DNA of 51,361 nt from RGIG5472 sp051867615 (GCA_051867615.1 JBJDYU010000041.1:1-51361), one strand, 5' to 3'. Numbered from the stretch's first letter, positions 14,412 through 23,655 are shown. A program made the numbers and translations. Notes: generated from the sequence alone by a model not told the origin.

Positions 14412-16294
14412 CACTGCATCAGGCCGCAGACCATGTCCGTATACGCCGACGGATCCTCGATGGGCAGGCCCGCGATGAGCAGCGCCTGGTCGTAGAGGAG
14501 CTTCGCGTACTTCTCCGCCCGGTCCCTGTCCTCCGCCATGGCGCGCTCCAGCGCCGCGAAGGCGGGATGCTCCGCGTTCAGCTCCAGAATGCGGTCCGCC
14601 CGCAGGTTCAGATCCGGCTGGGCGCGGCGCATATACTTCTCCATCTCAAAGCTCAGGCCCTGGCCCGCCGCCATGCACACGGGATGGGACTTCAGCTTCT
14701 TCGACAGGCGCACCTCCTTGACCTTCTCGCCCAGCACGCCGCGGATGAAGTCCAGCACGTCCTTCTTCTCCTCGTCGGAAGCGGGGCTTTCGCTTTCGTC
14801 CTCCAGCCCCAGGTCGCCGTCGGTGACGGAGCGGAACTCCTTATCCTTATACTGCATCAGGGCCTGCACCACAAACTCGTCCATCTGGTCGGTGAAGTAC
14901 AGGATCTCCCAGCCCTTTTCCCGCAGACGCTCCGCCTGGGGCAGCGCGTCCAGCTGCTCCACGCTCTCGCCGGGGGCGTAGTAGATATACTTCTGCTCCT
15001 CGCTCATGCGGTCCACATACTCGCCGAGGGTGACGGGCTTCTTCTCCGTGGAGGAGTAGAACATGACCAGCTCCTGCAGCGCCTCCCGGGACGCGCCGAA
15101 CTGCGGCGCCGCGAGACCGTACTTCAGATTCCGGCCGAAGTTCGCGTGGAGCTTTTCGTAGCCCTCCCGGTCCTCCTTCAGCATCTTTTCCAGATCGCCC
15201 CTGATCTTCTTCTCCAGGCTGCTGGAGATGACCTTCAGCTGGCGGTCATGCTGCAGCAGCTCCCGGGAGATGTTCAGAGAGAGGTCCGGCGAATCCACCA
15301 CGCCGCGGACGAAGTTCAGATACTCCGGCAGCAGGTCGCCGCAGTGGTCCATGATCATGACGCCGGCGGAGTAGAGCTGCAGGCCGGGCTTGAACTCGGT
15401 GGTGTTCAGGTCGGCCGGACGGCTGGCGGGAATGAACATCAGCGCCTTGTAGGTCACGGCGCCCTCCACCGAGGCGGTGACGATGCGCTGGGGCTTTTCG
15501 TAATCGAAGAACTTCTCCCGGTAGAACTTCTGATAGTCCTCGTCGGAGACCTCGCTGCGCTTGCGCTGCCACAGCGGCACCATGCTGTTGAGAGTCTTCC
15601 ACTCCATGACGGTCTCGTACTCCGGCTTGTCCTCCGGCGAGTCCTCTTTCTTGCGCTGCTCGGCCATCTCCATGCGGATGGGCCAGCGGATATAGTCGGA
15701 GTACTTGCGCACCAGCTGATAGAGCTTCCAGCTCTCCAGATACTCGCTGTACTTCTCCTCCTCCGTGTCCTCCCGGAGGGTCATGATGACGTCCGTGCCC
15801 ACGCCATCGCGCTCGCACTCCGTGATGGTGTAGCCGTCTGCGCCGGAGGACTCCCAGCACCATGCCTGCTCCTCGCCGTACTTCTTCGTCACCACCGTGA
15901 TCTTCTCGGACACCATGAAAGCGGAGTAGAAGCCCACGCCGAACTGGCCGATGATGTCCACGTCCGCGCCTTCCTCCACCTCATGGCGGAACTGGTACGA
16001 CCCGCTGCGGGCGATAACGCCCAGGTTGTTCTCCAGCTCCTCCCGGTCCATACCGATGCCGTTGTCGGAGACGGTGATGGTGCGGCTTTCCTTGTCCGCA
16101 CGGATCTCGATCTTGAAATCCTCCCGGCTGAGGCCCACCTGATCGTCCGTCAGCGCCTGATAGCAGAGCTTATCGATGGCGTCGCTGGCGTTGGAGAGGA
16201 TCTCCCGCAGGAAGATCTCCTTGTGGGTGTAGATGGAGTTGATCATGAGATCCAGCAGCCGCTTGGATTCCGCCTTGAACTGTTTTTTTGCCAT
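14411..16294 (-). CDS. htpG: Molecular chaperone HtpG (Hsp90)
   Basis: HtpG (627 residues) is the bacterial cytosolic Hsp90, an ATP-driven chaperone dimer. The N-terminal GHKL ATPase carries EILSNASDAIDKL (Mg/ATP Asn), VSDNGIGM and IGQFGVGFYSAFMV. The middle domain has the catalytic-loop segment VVDSPDLSLNISRELLQ. The C-terminal dimerisation domain ends in TDMVCGLMQ. The ATG at 16294 (MAKKQFKAESKRLLDLM) has AGGAGG 10 nt upstream. A longer frame to 16417 runs through the promoter and is rejected. No complete CIRCE element was found upstream, so HrcA control is not indicated. Confidence 0.96.
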   Translation of the reverse strand: MAKKQFKAESKRLLDLMINSIYTHKEIFLREILSNASDAIDKLCYQALTDDQVGLSREDFKIEIRADKESRTITVSDNGIGMDREELENNLGVIARSGSYQFRHEVEEGADVDIIGQFGVGFYSAFMVSEKITVVTKKYGEEQAWCWESSGADGYTITECERDGVGTDVIMTLREDTEEEKYSEYLESWKLYQLVRKYSDYIRWPIRMEMAEQRKKEDSPEDKPEYETVMEWKTLNSMVPLWQRKRSEVSDEDYQKFYREKFFDYEKPQRIVTASVEGAVTYKALMFIPASRPADLNTTEFKPGLQLYSAGVMIMDHCGDLLPEYLNFVRGVVDSPDLSLNISRELLQHDRQLKVISSSLEKKIRGDLEKMLKEDREGYEKLHANFGRNLKYGLAAPQFGASREALQELVMFYSSTEKKPVTLGEYVDRMSEEQKYIYYAPGESVEQLDALPQAERLREKGWEILYFTDQMDEFVVQALMQYKDKEFRSVTDGDLGLEDESESPASDEEKKDVLDFIRGVLGEKVKEVRLSKKLKSHPVCMAAGQGLSFEMEKYMRRAQPDLNLRADRILELNAEHPAFAALERAMAEDRDRAEKYAKLLYDQALLIAGLPIEDPSAYTDMVCGLMQ

Positions 16295-16335
16295 GGGAAA
16301 TATGCCTCCTGTCGTTTTCTTTTTATCAACGAGCC

Positions 16336-16364
16336 ATGTTAGCACACTCCCACGCCGAATGCAA
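16336..16364 (-). promoter_or_regulatory. Candidate promoter of htpG
   Basis: TTGCAT (16359-16364), 17-bp spacer, TAACAT (16336-16341) on the minus strand, about 42 bp before the htpG ATG. Matches are modest (3/6 and 4/6), but the spacing is ideal. Confidence 0.4.
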
Positions 16365-16455
16365 TTCCTTCGAAAAAAGTTTACATTTTGGGACGCTCCT
16401 TGCCAAAAAAGCCACAATCAGGGTCCGGCCGTCCCACAGCCCCGCAAACGACAAA

Positions 16456-16483
16456 GCCCCCGGCGCGTAAACGCGCCGGGGGC
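16456..16483 (-). terminator. Intrinsic terminator of the SLH surface-protein gene
   Basis: Perfect 13-bp stem GCCCCCGGCGCGT/ACGCGCCGGGGGC with a two-base loop, followed on the minus strand by TTTGTCGTTT. It lies 45 bp after the stop codon of the giant surface protein. Confidence 0.75.
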
Positions 16484-16527
16484 CTCATTATTGGGGACTT
16501 GGCAGGGACGAGGTCCTTTCGCAGCCC

Positions 16528-19500
16528 TTAGTACTGGTATTTGGACCAGTCGATATCGGGCAGCTTCTTCGTCCAGGTCTCATCCAGAGTGCCCGCCTTG
16601 CGGGTGTACTCATGGTAGTTGGTGGCTTCCTGCACGTGGAAGTAGTACCACTGTTTGGGGTCCATGTTGTCCACCCACACGTTCATATCGTCCAGCAGGT
16701 CCTCCACCGTGCTGACCTGGCGGTCCAGCGCGCGGTTGATGATGGCCATGGTCTGGGCGCGGGTGATATTCGCAGCGGGCCGGAAGGTGCCGTCGCCGTA
16801 GCCGTCGATCCAGCCGTTGCTGGCGGCGAGCAGGATCAGGTCCTTCGCCCAGTAGCCGTCGATATCGGTGAAGGTCTTGTTGACGCTGCCGCGCATCTCC
16901 GCGAAGCGGGCGATGATGGCGGCCAGCTGGCCGCGGGTCACTTTGGCGTTGGGCCGGAAGGTGCCGTCGCTGTAGCCGGTGAGGATGCCCGCGTTGGTCA
17001 GGGTGGAGATGGCGATGTTGCTCTTGGCGGTGTCCGCCACATCGGTAAAGTCGTTGTGCTCGCTGTAGTAGGCGCTGCGGCTCTCCTCCGTCAGCAGACG
17101 GAAGAAGATGATGGCGACCTCGGCACGGGTGATCTCGTTATTGGGTCGGATGGTGCCGTCGGAGTAACCCAGAATATAGTTGAAGTGCGTGCCCTTCTCC
17201 AGCTGCGGGGTGTTGGGCTTGCCGGAGGAGGTGTTGATGCGCTCGATCTCCGTGCCCTCACTGGAGCCTTCGCCCATCTCCTCGCCATCGACCGCTGCGA
17301 CAGCGGTATTCGCCAGCGTCTTGCCCGCGTCGGCAAGCTTGACGGTGTAGGTGTACGTCACGCTCCACTGCTCGTCGGGCTTGAGGCTTTCGATAGTCTC
17401 GGTCTTATCCAGCATCTCATCGGTGACAATGATCTGCTCCAGCGTCACGTCGCCGGTGTTCCTGACCGTGATGGTGTAGGTCAGGGTATCGCCTACCCTG
17501 GCGCTGGTCTTATCCACGGTCTTTTCCACCTGCAGGCCCCTGGCGTTGATGGTCAGGGTGCCGGGGACGAAGACCAGTGTATAGTTGGAGGCCTTGAAGT
17601 TCTCGCCGTCGGTCAGGGCCAGCGTGCCCTGGGTGATCTCGCCGGTGTGGACGCCTCTGGTATCGTCGCCCTCATAGGCCAGTGCGCCGGTGAAGGCAGG
17701 GGTCTCGGACGCGACAGCGGTGGCCACGGTATAGGTCAGCTCAGGCAGGGGATCGCCCACGAGCTTGGACCGGTCATCGGCGGTCACGGTGACCTCAGCG
17801 GGAGTGATCTTCACGGCAGCAGTGGTATACAGGTCATCCGCATAGTTGGAGTTGGAGGCCTTCACATAGACCGTATACTCGCCCACATCCTTGAACTGAG
17901 GCATCTCAGCGCTGTAGGTCTCGCCGTCGGTGCTGTACGCGTAGGTCCAATCCAGGCCCTCCACCACATTGATCCCGTCGACAGCGGTGACGCCGTTGTG
18001 AGACTCGCCGTCATAGGTGCCGGTATAACCAGTGGCTTCCAGCTCAGCCTCGGTGATGGCAGCCCGGTATACCGTCAGGGTGCCTTCCTCTGTGCTGATA
18101 ACGTAGTTCTCTGCCTTGGTGCCCTCGTTCAGGGCGTACGCAAAGTAGTTGGCGGAACTGCCCGCCAGAGTCTGGCTGCCGGTATAGCTATAGGTGGCGC
18201 CTTCGCCGTCAGCCCAGCCGTCGCCGGTAACCTTGACCTCATGCTTGGTCAGAGGAGTACCGTCAAATTCCTTTTCGGCGGAGCCGGAGGTCAGCGTGAC
18301 GGTGCGCTGGTTGATCTTCAGCTGTCCGGGCTTGCTGGTCACAGCAAACTGATCGGTCACATCGTTGTTGTTGGCATCCCAGACAGCAGCGGTACCCTCC
18401 ACATTGATGGTATAGGTACCGGCATCGGTTTTGGTGACGCCGGCGGACAGGCCGGTCACAGTAAAGGTTGCGCCATTTTCCAGAGTAAAGGTCAAAGTCT
18501 TGAAGCCCGAAACGGTCTTTGCGTCACCATCATACAGATATTCGCCGCTGTTGGCCTCCACTTCGATCTCAAAGGGAGCGCTGCGGGTGATAACAGTCAG
18601 CTGCCCCTCGTGCTTGGTGATGGTATAGTTGTCAGCCTTGGTACCGGCATTCAGCGTATAGGTAAAGGCATTCTCGGAGAAGCCCTGCAGAGTCTGGCTG
18701 CCGGTGACGTCATAGGCGGCGCCCTCGCCGTCAGCCCAGCCGTCGCCGCTGACGGTGACTTCACTGTTGGTCAGCGGTATGCCGTCGTATTCCTTGGTGG
18801 CGGAGGCGGAAGTCAGCGTAACCTGACGCTTGTCAATGGTCAGCTTGCCAGCCTGCGTTTTCACGGCGAACTCGGCGCTGACATCGTTGCCATTGGCGTC
18901 CAGGACCTTCGCCCCGGTGGTATCCACGGCAACCGCGTACTCACCGGCGTCGGTCCCCTTGCCGGAGGCGGTGGCGCCGGTTACCCTGTAGGTCAGGCCG
19001 TCGACAGTAAACGTGTCCTGGACGATGCCGCTGACGCTGTGCTCACTGCCGTCGTATTTCACGGTATCGCTATTGCCCTCCACCGTGATCTCGTACTTAG
19101 CGGTGCGGTGCATGACGGTCAGGGTGCCTTCCGTCTTGGTGATGGTGTAGTTGGCAGGGTTGGTGTTGCCATTCAGCGTGTAGTCAAAGGTGTTACCGGA
19201 GTTGCCCGCCAGGGTCTGGCTGCCGGTGACGGTGTAGGTCGCGCCCTCGCCAGTGGCCCAGCCGTCGCCGGTGACAGTGACTTCACTGTTGGTCAGAGGC
19301 GTGCCGTCGAATTCCTTGCTGTCGCTGGCGGAAGTCAGGGTAACGGAACGCTTGTTGATCTTCAGCTCGCCATCGACTGTCTTCACGATGAACTGACTGG
19401 TCACGTCGTTACCGTCGGAATCCCTAACGACGGCTTCGCCCGTGATCGCGACGGGATAGGTGCCGGCGTCGGTTGCGGTGACGCTGGCGGACAGGCCGGA

Positions 19501-22227
19501 AACGGTGTAGGCAACGGTCTGCCTCTCGCCGCCGGCCTCAACCTCAAAGCTGTAGCTCAGGGTTTCAAAGCCACTAACGGTTTTTGCCGTTCCATCATAC
19601 AGATACTCGCCGCTGTTGGCGGTGACCGTGATCTCGTACCTGGCGTCGCCCTCCCGGTCGGTGACGGTCAGAGTGCCAGGATGCGTGGAAATGTTATAGT
19701 TATCTGCGCTCGTGCCTGCATTCAGGGCATAGGTGAACGCATTGGAAGAAGATCCGGACAGCTTCTGAGAGCCGGTGACGGTGTAGGTCGCACCTTCGCC
19801 GCCGGCCCAGCCGTCGCCGCCGACGGTGATGGTGTGGTTGGTCAGCGCAACGCCATCATACATCTTGCTGGCGGTGGCGGAAGTCAGCGTGACGGTGCGC
19901 TTGTTGATGGTCAGGGTGCCGGCCTTATTGGTCACGGAGAACTGGGCGGTCACATCGTTGCCGCCGGCATCCTCGACAAGCGCGACGCCGGTGACGTTGA
20001 CGGCATAGGTGCCGGCATTGGTTCCGGCAGCGCTGGCACTCAGGCCGGAAACGGTGTAGGTGTGGCCCTCGACCGCAAAGGTGGTCTGCTTCAGACCGCT
20101 GACGGTCTTTTCGTTGCCGTCATACAGATATTCGCCGCTGTTGGCCTCCACCTCGATGGTATACGGGGTGCTGCGGTTCGTGACGGTCAGAGTGCCTTCG
20201 ATCTTGGTGATCTCATAGTTGGCGGAATTGGTTCCGTCGTTCCAGGTATAGGTGAAGTAGTTCGTGGAGCTGCCCGCCAGGGTCTGGCTCCCGGTGACCG
20301 TGCAGGTCACGCCCTGGCCTGTCACAAAGCCCTCGCCGCCGACGGTGACCGTGCTGTCGGTCAGGGGGTTACCGTCGAATTCCCGGGTGGCGTCGGCGGA
20401 GGTCAGGGTGACGGCGCGCTTGTTGATGGTCAGGGTGCCGGGGGTGGCCGTCACGATAAACTGAGCGGTCACGTCGATACCAGCGGCGTCTTTCACCACG
20501 TAAGTCCCGCTCGGGCTGACGGTATAGGTGTTGGCGTCGGTGCCGGAGGCGCTGGCGGTCAGACCGGAAACGGTGTAGGTCAGGCCGTTGCCCGCCGTAA
20601 CTTCCAGCGTCTCAAAGCCGGTGACGGTCTTTACCGCGCCGTCATAGGTGAAAGTGCCGCTGTTGGCCTTCACCTCCACCTGATACTTGGCGGTACGGTT
20701 GGTGATGGAGAGCTGACCCACCTGTTCCGTAATGGTGTAGTTGCCTGCTTTGAAGCTTGCGCCCGTATCATAGGCAATGCTGTTCTGCACGACATCATTG
20801 GCATAGGTGACGGTGCCGGTGGCCCTGATGTTGCTCACTTCACCCGCAACAAAGCCGTCGCCGCCGACGGTGACGTCAGGCCGGGTCAGCGCCGTGCCGT
20901 CGTACTCCTTGCTGGCGGTCTCGGAGGTCAGGGTGACAGAGCGCTTGTTGATGGTCAGCGTGCCGTTGGCAGTGGTCACGATGAACTGGCTGGTCACATC
21001 AATGCTGTCGGAATCCTTGACGACGGCATTGCCCGTGATCGCGACAGTATAGGTGCCGGCGTCGGTGCCGGAAGCACTGGCGCTCAGACCGGAAACGGTG
21101 TACTTCTGGCCATTGGCAGTGAACTCCAGGGTCTTGAAGCCGCTGACGCTGTGTGCCTGGCCGTCATACGTCGCGGTGCCGCTGTTGGCCTCCACCGTGA
21201 TCTCGTACTTATCCGTGCGGTCCGTGACGGTCAGGGTACCTTCCTTCTTGGTGATCTCATAGTTCTCTGCCTTGGTGCCTGCGTTCAGGGAATAGGTGAA
21301 CTCGTTGGAGGAAGAACCGGGCCACTTCTGAGAGCCGGTGACGGTGTAGGTCGCACCTTCGCCCTCGACAAAGCCGTCGCCGCTGACGGTGACTGTGTCA
21401 TTGGTCAGCGCGGTGCCGTCATATTCCTTGGTGGCGTCGGCGGAGGTCAGCGTGACGGCGCGCTTGTTGATGGTCACCGTGGCGGTGGTGGTCGCCGTGA
21501 TCCAAGAATAACTGCCCGTCAAGCTGACGCTGACCTCGGCGGTGTAGGTCCCGGCATCGACAGGAACGCCGCTGATCGCGTTGCCGTCCCCGTCTTTATA
21601 GACGATGACGGGCGCAGCAGTCGCTACATTGTGATTCTGCGCCGCACCGCTGACGGTGACCACAGGAGCAGCAATCTCATGCTCCTCGCCGTCATAGGTC
21701 TCCGTAACATTCTCCGCCTTGACCGTCAGGCCAACAACGTCGCCAATGGCAATCTTGCCATCCAGGTGCCAAACATATTTGTTTTGGCTACCCGGCGCTT
21801 CGGAATCATAATCGGCAGCGCCGTCAAAAGCCGCCAGGGAATCCCAGTTAACCTTGTCTACAGGTATCCCTGTATTCTTGGTATATCTGGTGAGACCAGC
21901 GCCACCATTCGTTCCATTGACCGCATTCTTAGCGGCTTCCAGCATCTGGCTATCCAATGTTATACGTGCATTTTCTTGGGGCTGCTGGGACAGCGTCATG
22001 GTCGTTTTACCAAGGGTCATCCAGCCATCGTTATTCAGCGTATAGCTTTGTCCCAGCAAAGCGCCCAACTGGTCGAGCTCATAAGCAGACAACTCGTTTC
22101 CTTCGCTGTCGACCACCTGTGCATAGACGTAGACTGTCTGACTTGTCCCGTCAGCCAGCACGGACACCGGCAGCAAACTCAGTACCAGAGCGAGCACGAG
22201 CACTACGCTTAGGATTCGTTTTTTCAT
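16528..22227 (-). CDS. Giant SLH-anchored surface protein with seven tandem YDG/MBG-like repeats
   Basis: This 1899-residue exported protein has a signal peptide (residues 1-25, MKKRILSVVLVLALVLSLLP, cut after VLA). A unique N-terminal domain follows (26-165). A first MBG-like domain then leads into seven tandem units of about 172-183 residues, starting near 255, 427, 604, 777, 960, 1130 and 1305. Each opens with INKRxVTLTSxxxxKEYDG, and most contain a second half with ANSGxxxYDG. A further MBG-like stretch is followed by a DUF11-like domain (about 1560-1680, EKTVDKTSARVGDTLTYTI). Three SLH motifs end the protein (ILGYSDGTIRPNNEITRAE, ILTGYSDGTFRPNAKVTRGQ, WIDGYGDGTFRPAANITRAQ), which normally bind pyruvylated wall polymers. 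It is likely an adhesin or stalk protein. AGGAGG precedes the ATG. It lies 20 bp behind the zinc-ribbon gene and downstream of the invertible segment, so phase-variable expression is inferred. Confidence 0.9.
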   Translation of the reverse strand: MKKRILSVVLVLALVLSLLPVSVLADGTSQTVYVYAQVVDSEGNELSAYELDQLGALLGQSYTLNNDGWMTLGKTTMTLSQQPQENARITLDSQMLEAAKNAVNGTNGGAGLTRYTKNTGIPVDKVNWDSLAAFDGAADYDSEAPGSQNKYVWHLDGKIAIGDVVGLTVKAENVTETYDGEEHEIAAPVVTVSGAAQNHNVATAAPVIVYKDGDGNAISGVPVDAGTYTAEVSVSLTGSYSWITATTTATVTINKRAVTLTSADATKEYDGTALTNDTVTVSGDGFVEGEGATYTVTGSQKWPGSSSNEFTYSLNAGTKAENYEITKKEGTLTVTDRTDKYEITVEANSGTATYDGQAHSVSGFKTLEFTANGQKYTVSGLSASASGTDAGTYTVAITGNAVVKDSDSIDVTSQFIVTTANGTLTINKRSVTLTSETASKEYDGTALTRPDVTVGGDGFVAGEVSNIRATGTVTYANDVVQNSIAYDTGASFKAGNYTITEQVGQLSITNRTAKYQVEVKANSGTFTYDGAVKTVTGFETLEVTAGNGLTYTVSGLTASASGTDANTYTVSPSGTYVVKDAAGIDVTAQFIVTATPGTLTINKRAVTLTSADATREFDGNPLTDSTVTVGGEGFVTGQGVTCTVTGSQTLAGSSTNYFTYTWNDGTNSANYEITKIEGTLTVTNRSTPYTIEVEANSGEYLYDGNEKTVSGLKQTTFAVEGHTYTVSGLSASAAGTNAGTYAVNVTGVALVEDAGGNDVTAQFSVTNKAGTLTINKRTVTLTSATASKMYDGVALTNHTITVGGDGWAGGEGATYTVTGSQKLSGSSSNAFTYALNAGTSADNYNISTHPGTLTVTDREGDARYEITVTANSGEYLYDGTAKTVSGFETLSYSFEVEAGGERQTVAYTVSGLSASVTATDAGTYPVAITGEAVVRDSDGNDVTSQFIVKTVDGELKINKRSVTLTSASDSKEFDGTPLTNSEVTVTGDGWATGEGATYTVTGSQTLAGNSGNTFDYTLNGNTNPANYTITKTEGTLTVMHRTAKYEITVEGNSDTVKYDGSEHSVSGIVQDTFTVDGLTYRVTGATASGKGTDAGEYAVAVDTTGAKVLDANGNDVSAEFAVKTQAGKLTIDKRQVTLTSASATKEYDGIPLTNSEVTVSGDGWADGEGAAYDVTGSQTLQGFSENAFTYTLNAGTKADNYTITKHEGQLTVITRSAPFEIEVEANSGEYLYDGDAKTVSGFKTLTFTLENGATFTVTGLSAGVTKTDAGTYTINVEGTAAVWDANNNDVTDQFAVTSKPGQLKINQRTVTLTSGSAEKEFDGTPLTKHEVKVTGDGWADGEGATYSYTGSQTLAGSSANYFAYALNEGTKAENYVISTEEGTLTVYRAAITEAELEATGYTGTYDGESHNGVTAVDGINVVEGLDWTYAYSTDGETYSAEMPQFKDVGEYTVYVKASNSNYADDLYTTAAVKITPAEVTVTADDRSKLVGDPLPELTYTVATAVASETPAFTGALAYEGDDTRGVHTGEITQGTLALTDGENFKASNYTLVFVPGTLTINARGLQVEKTVDKTSARVGDTLTYTITVRNTGDVTLEQIIVTDEMLDKTETIESLKPDEQWSVTYTYTVKLADAGKTLANTAVAAVDGEEMGEGSSEGTEIERINTSSGKPNTPQLEKGTHFNYILGYSDGTIRPNNEITRAEVAIIFFRLLTEESRSAYYSEHNDFTDVADTAKSNIAISTLTNAGILTGYSDGTFRPNAKVTRGQLAAIIARFAEMRGSVNKTFTDIDGYWAKDLILLAASNGWIDGYGDGTFRPAANITRAQTMAIINRALDRQVSTVEDLLDDMNVWVDNMDPKQWYYFHVQEATNYHEYTRKAGTLDETWTKKLPDIDWSKYQY

Positions 22228-22247
22228 GCGTTTTGTTCCCTCCTATA

Positions 22248-23405
22248 TTAAATTGATCTATTCAAAACACAGCTTCCGCTGTAGTTATTTTTATGCTCCC
22301 GCGGCGCGGCCGGACACCGTTCCATGGGCCGGGGCTTCACCTTTCCCGCGCACACCGGGCAGCCGCATTGCTGCGGGCCCGCCCGGGCGTAGACCACCGC
22401 CTTCCAGATATGCCCGTCCGGGCATTCCCACCAGACCTTCTGATGGCTGCCCACCGTGACCATCTCCGGCGTCAGAGCACCATTCAGCGTCCGGTGCCAC
22501 TGGGCTGCCAGCCGCGGCTCCACCGTCGCCAGGTCGTTAAAGCCCGCCAGCACCTTCCGTCCCGTGCAGTAGGGGCAGTCGGAGCCGTGCATCGTCCGGG
22601 CGGCCACCGAGGCCTGCCACGCGTGGCCCCTGCCGCAGACCCACCATACCCGGCGGTTGCTGTAAGGCGAAACGCTCTGGGGCGACAGTCCGCCGTTTTT
22701 CTCCCCGCACCACTGGCCGGCGATAGCCGGGAAGCTGCTGGCGAGGTCGTTTTCTCCCGGCACGATCTTCTTTCCCGCGCAGACGGGACAGCCCGCGCCG
22801 CTGCTTGCCCGGGACACCACGCTGGCCTGCCACTCGTGGCCCTTGTCACAGCGCCACCAGACCTTACGCCGGGTCCCAGCGGCCACGTTCTCCGGCCGCA
22901 GCCGCCCGTTTTTCACCGGATGCCACTGGCGGGCCACCTCCGGGTGGGTGGCCGCCAGATCGTTGCTCCCCGGCAGCAGCACCCGGTTGGCACAGACAGG
23001 GCAGCCGCAGCCACCGGCGCGGGATTTCACCACAGCCTGCCACTCATGGCCGTTTTCACAGCGCCACCAGACCCTGCGGTGGCTGCCAAGCGGCACGGCG
23101 TCCGGCGTCAGGCCGCCGTTTTTTTCGGCGTGCCACTGGGCGGCCAGCTCCGGCCGCTGGGACGCCAGATCATTGACGCCCGCCTGCACCTGTTTGCCCG
23201 CGCACACCGGACAGCCCGCGCCGCCTGTACGGGCATAGACCGCCGCCCGCCACTCATGGCCGTTTTCGCAGCGCCACCAGACCTTTTGCCTGCTGCCGTA
23301 AGTCAGGTCTCCGGGCGTCAGCGCGCCGTTTCTGCTGGGATGCCACTGGCAAAGCAGTTCCGTTTTCCCGGCCCTCCCGCAATAATCGCGAAGCGTTTCC
23401 CGCAT
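22248..23405 (-). CDS. Five-repeat zinc-ribbon protein (DUF4379-like)
   Basis: This 385-residue protein is made almost entirely of five tandem modules of about 65 residues. Each carries a K/RVWWxCxxGHxWxA core followed by GCPVC or DCPYC, so every module holds a CxxGH/CxxC zinc-ribbon pattern. Between cores is a repeated DLA..xPxLAxQWH..KNGxLTP motif. This matches the probable zinc-ribbon domain PF14311 (DUF4379), whose function is unknown; a nucleic-acid-binding role is often assumed. The ATG at 23405 has GGGAGGTGA 5 nt upstream. A 12-residue extension to 23441 would reach into the left inverted repeat and is disfavoured. It is the first gene after the invertible segment and lies 20 bp before the giant surface protein, so it probably shares its transcript. 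Confidence 0.8.
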   Translation of the reverse strand: MRETLRDYCGRAGKTELLCQWHPSRNGALTPGDLTYGSRQKVWWRCENGHEWRAAVYARTGGAGCPVCAGKQVQAGVNDLASQRPELAAQWHAEKNGGLTPDAVPLGSHRRVWWRCENGHEWQAVVKSRAGGCGCPVCANRVLLPGSNDLAATHPEVARQWHPVKNGRLRPENVAAGTRRKVWWRCDKGHEWQASVVSRASSGAGCPVCAGKKIVPGENDLASSFPAIAGQWCGEKNGGLSPQSVSPYSNRRVWWVCGRGHAWQASVAARTMHGSDCPYCTGRKVLAGFNDLATVEPRLAAQWHRTLNGALTPEMVTVGSHQKVWWECPDGHIWKAVVYARAGPQQCGCPVCAGKVKPRPMERCPAAPREHKNNYSGSCVLNRSI

Positions 23406-23436
23406 GACTTCACCTCCCGGCTGCGCTTCCCCTGTG

Positions 23437-23455
23437 GACAAAATAAATAATTTGT
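23437..23455 (+). repeat. Left inverted repeat (recombination site) of the invertible segment
   Basis: GACAAAATAAATAATTTGT, the exact reverse complement of 23700-23718. Arms ACAAA/TTTGT flank the asymmetric 8-bp centre ATAAATAA, the layout of a tyrosine-recombinase core site. It lies 31 bp upstream of the zinc-ribbon start codon. Confidence 0.88.
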
Positions 23456-23544
23456 TCTGCGGGTTGAGAAAAGTTTACACTTCCGCGGGTAAAAAACCGC
23501 TCGCAACGTGTCGAAAAGAACACATCCGGGCGTAACTCAGCCAG

Positions 23545-23606
23545 AAAAAAGAGCATGAAATATCAGCCGAACAATTTGTATCTTTGTTCGGTCTGTTTTC
23601 ATGCTC
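23545..23606 (-). terminator. Intrinsic terminator inside the invertible segment
   Basis: Outer stem GAGCATGAAA (23551-23560) pairs with TTTCATGCTC (23597-23606). Inner stem CCGAACA (23567-23573) pairs with TGTTCGG (23585-23591). On the minus strand the hairpin is followed by TTTTTT; on the plus strand only AAAA follows, so it works in one direction. It would stop read-through from the recombinase gene into the zinc-ribbon/SLH operon in this orientation. Confidence 0.85.
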
Positions 23607-23623
23607 AAAATGGTAAAATCATC

Positions 23624-23655
23624 TTGAATCACATATGAAATTGTGTTAATATAAT
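23624..23655 (+). promoter_or_regulatory. Promoter-like sequence inside the invertible segment, pointing away from the operon
   Basis: TTGAAT (23624-23629) is followed by TAATAT at 17 bp (23647-23652) and by a perfect TATAAT at 20 bp (23650-23655). In the present orientation it points towards the 3' end of the recombinase gene (antisense). After inversion it would read into the zinc-ribbon gene. A competing minus-strand candidate (TTAACA, 17 bp, CAAGAT) is weaker. Confidence 0.45.

Noticed and set aside
16331..16350. Possible CIRCE heat-shock operator upstream of htpG
   Set aside because: Only a half-like GAGTGTGCTAA is present; the second arm TTAGCACTC at nine bases is missing.
16612..22212. 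Plus-strand open frame of 1866 codons opposite the giant surface protein
   Set aside because: It mirrors the repeat structure of the minus-strand gene. Its product is a low-complexity Gly/Ala/His/Gln shadow with no signal peptide or domain, and the codon bias of the real gene explains the lack of stops. The minus-strand protein has a signal peptide, repeats and SLH motifs.
16528..22227. CRISPR-like repeats in the repetitive region
   Set aside because: The repeats are about 530 bp long, in frame and diverged; they encode protein domains.
22293..23450. Plus-strand open frame opposite the zinc-ribbon gene
   Set aside because: Apparent repeats are the mirror of the zinc-ribbon modules; it has no ribosome binding site and crosses the inverted repeat.
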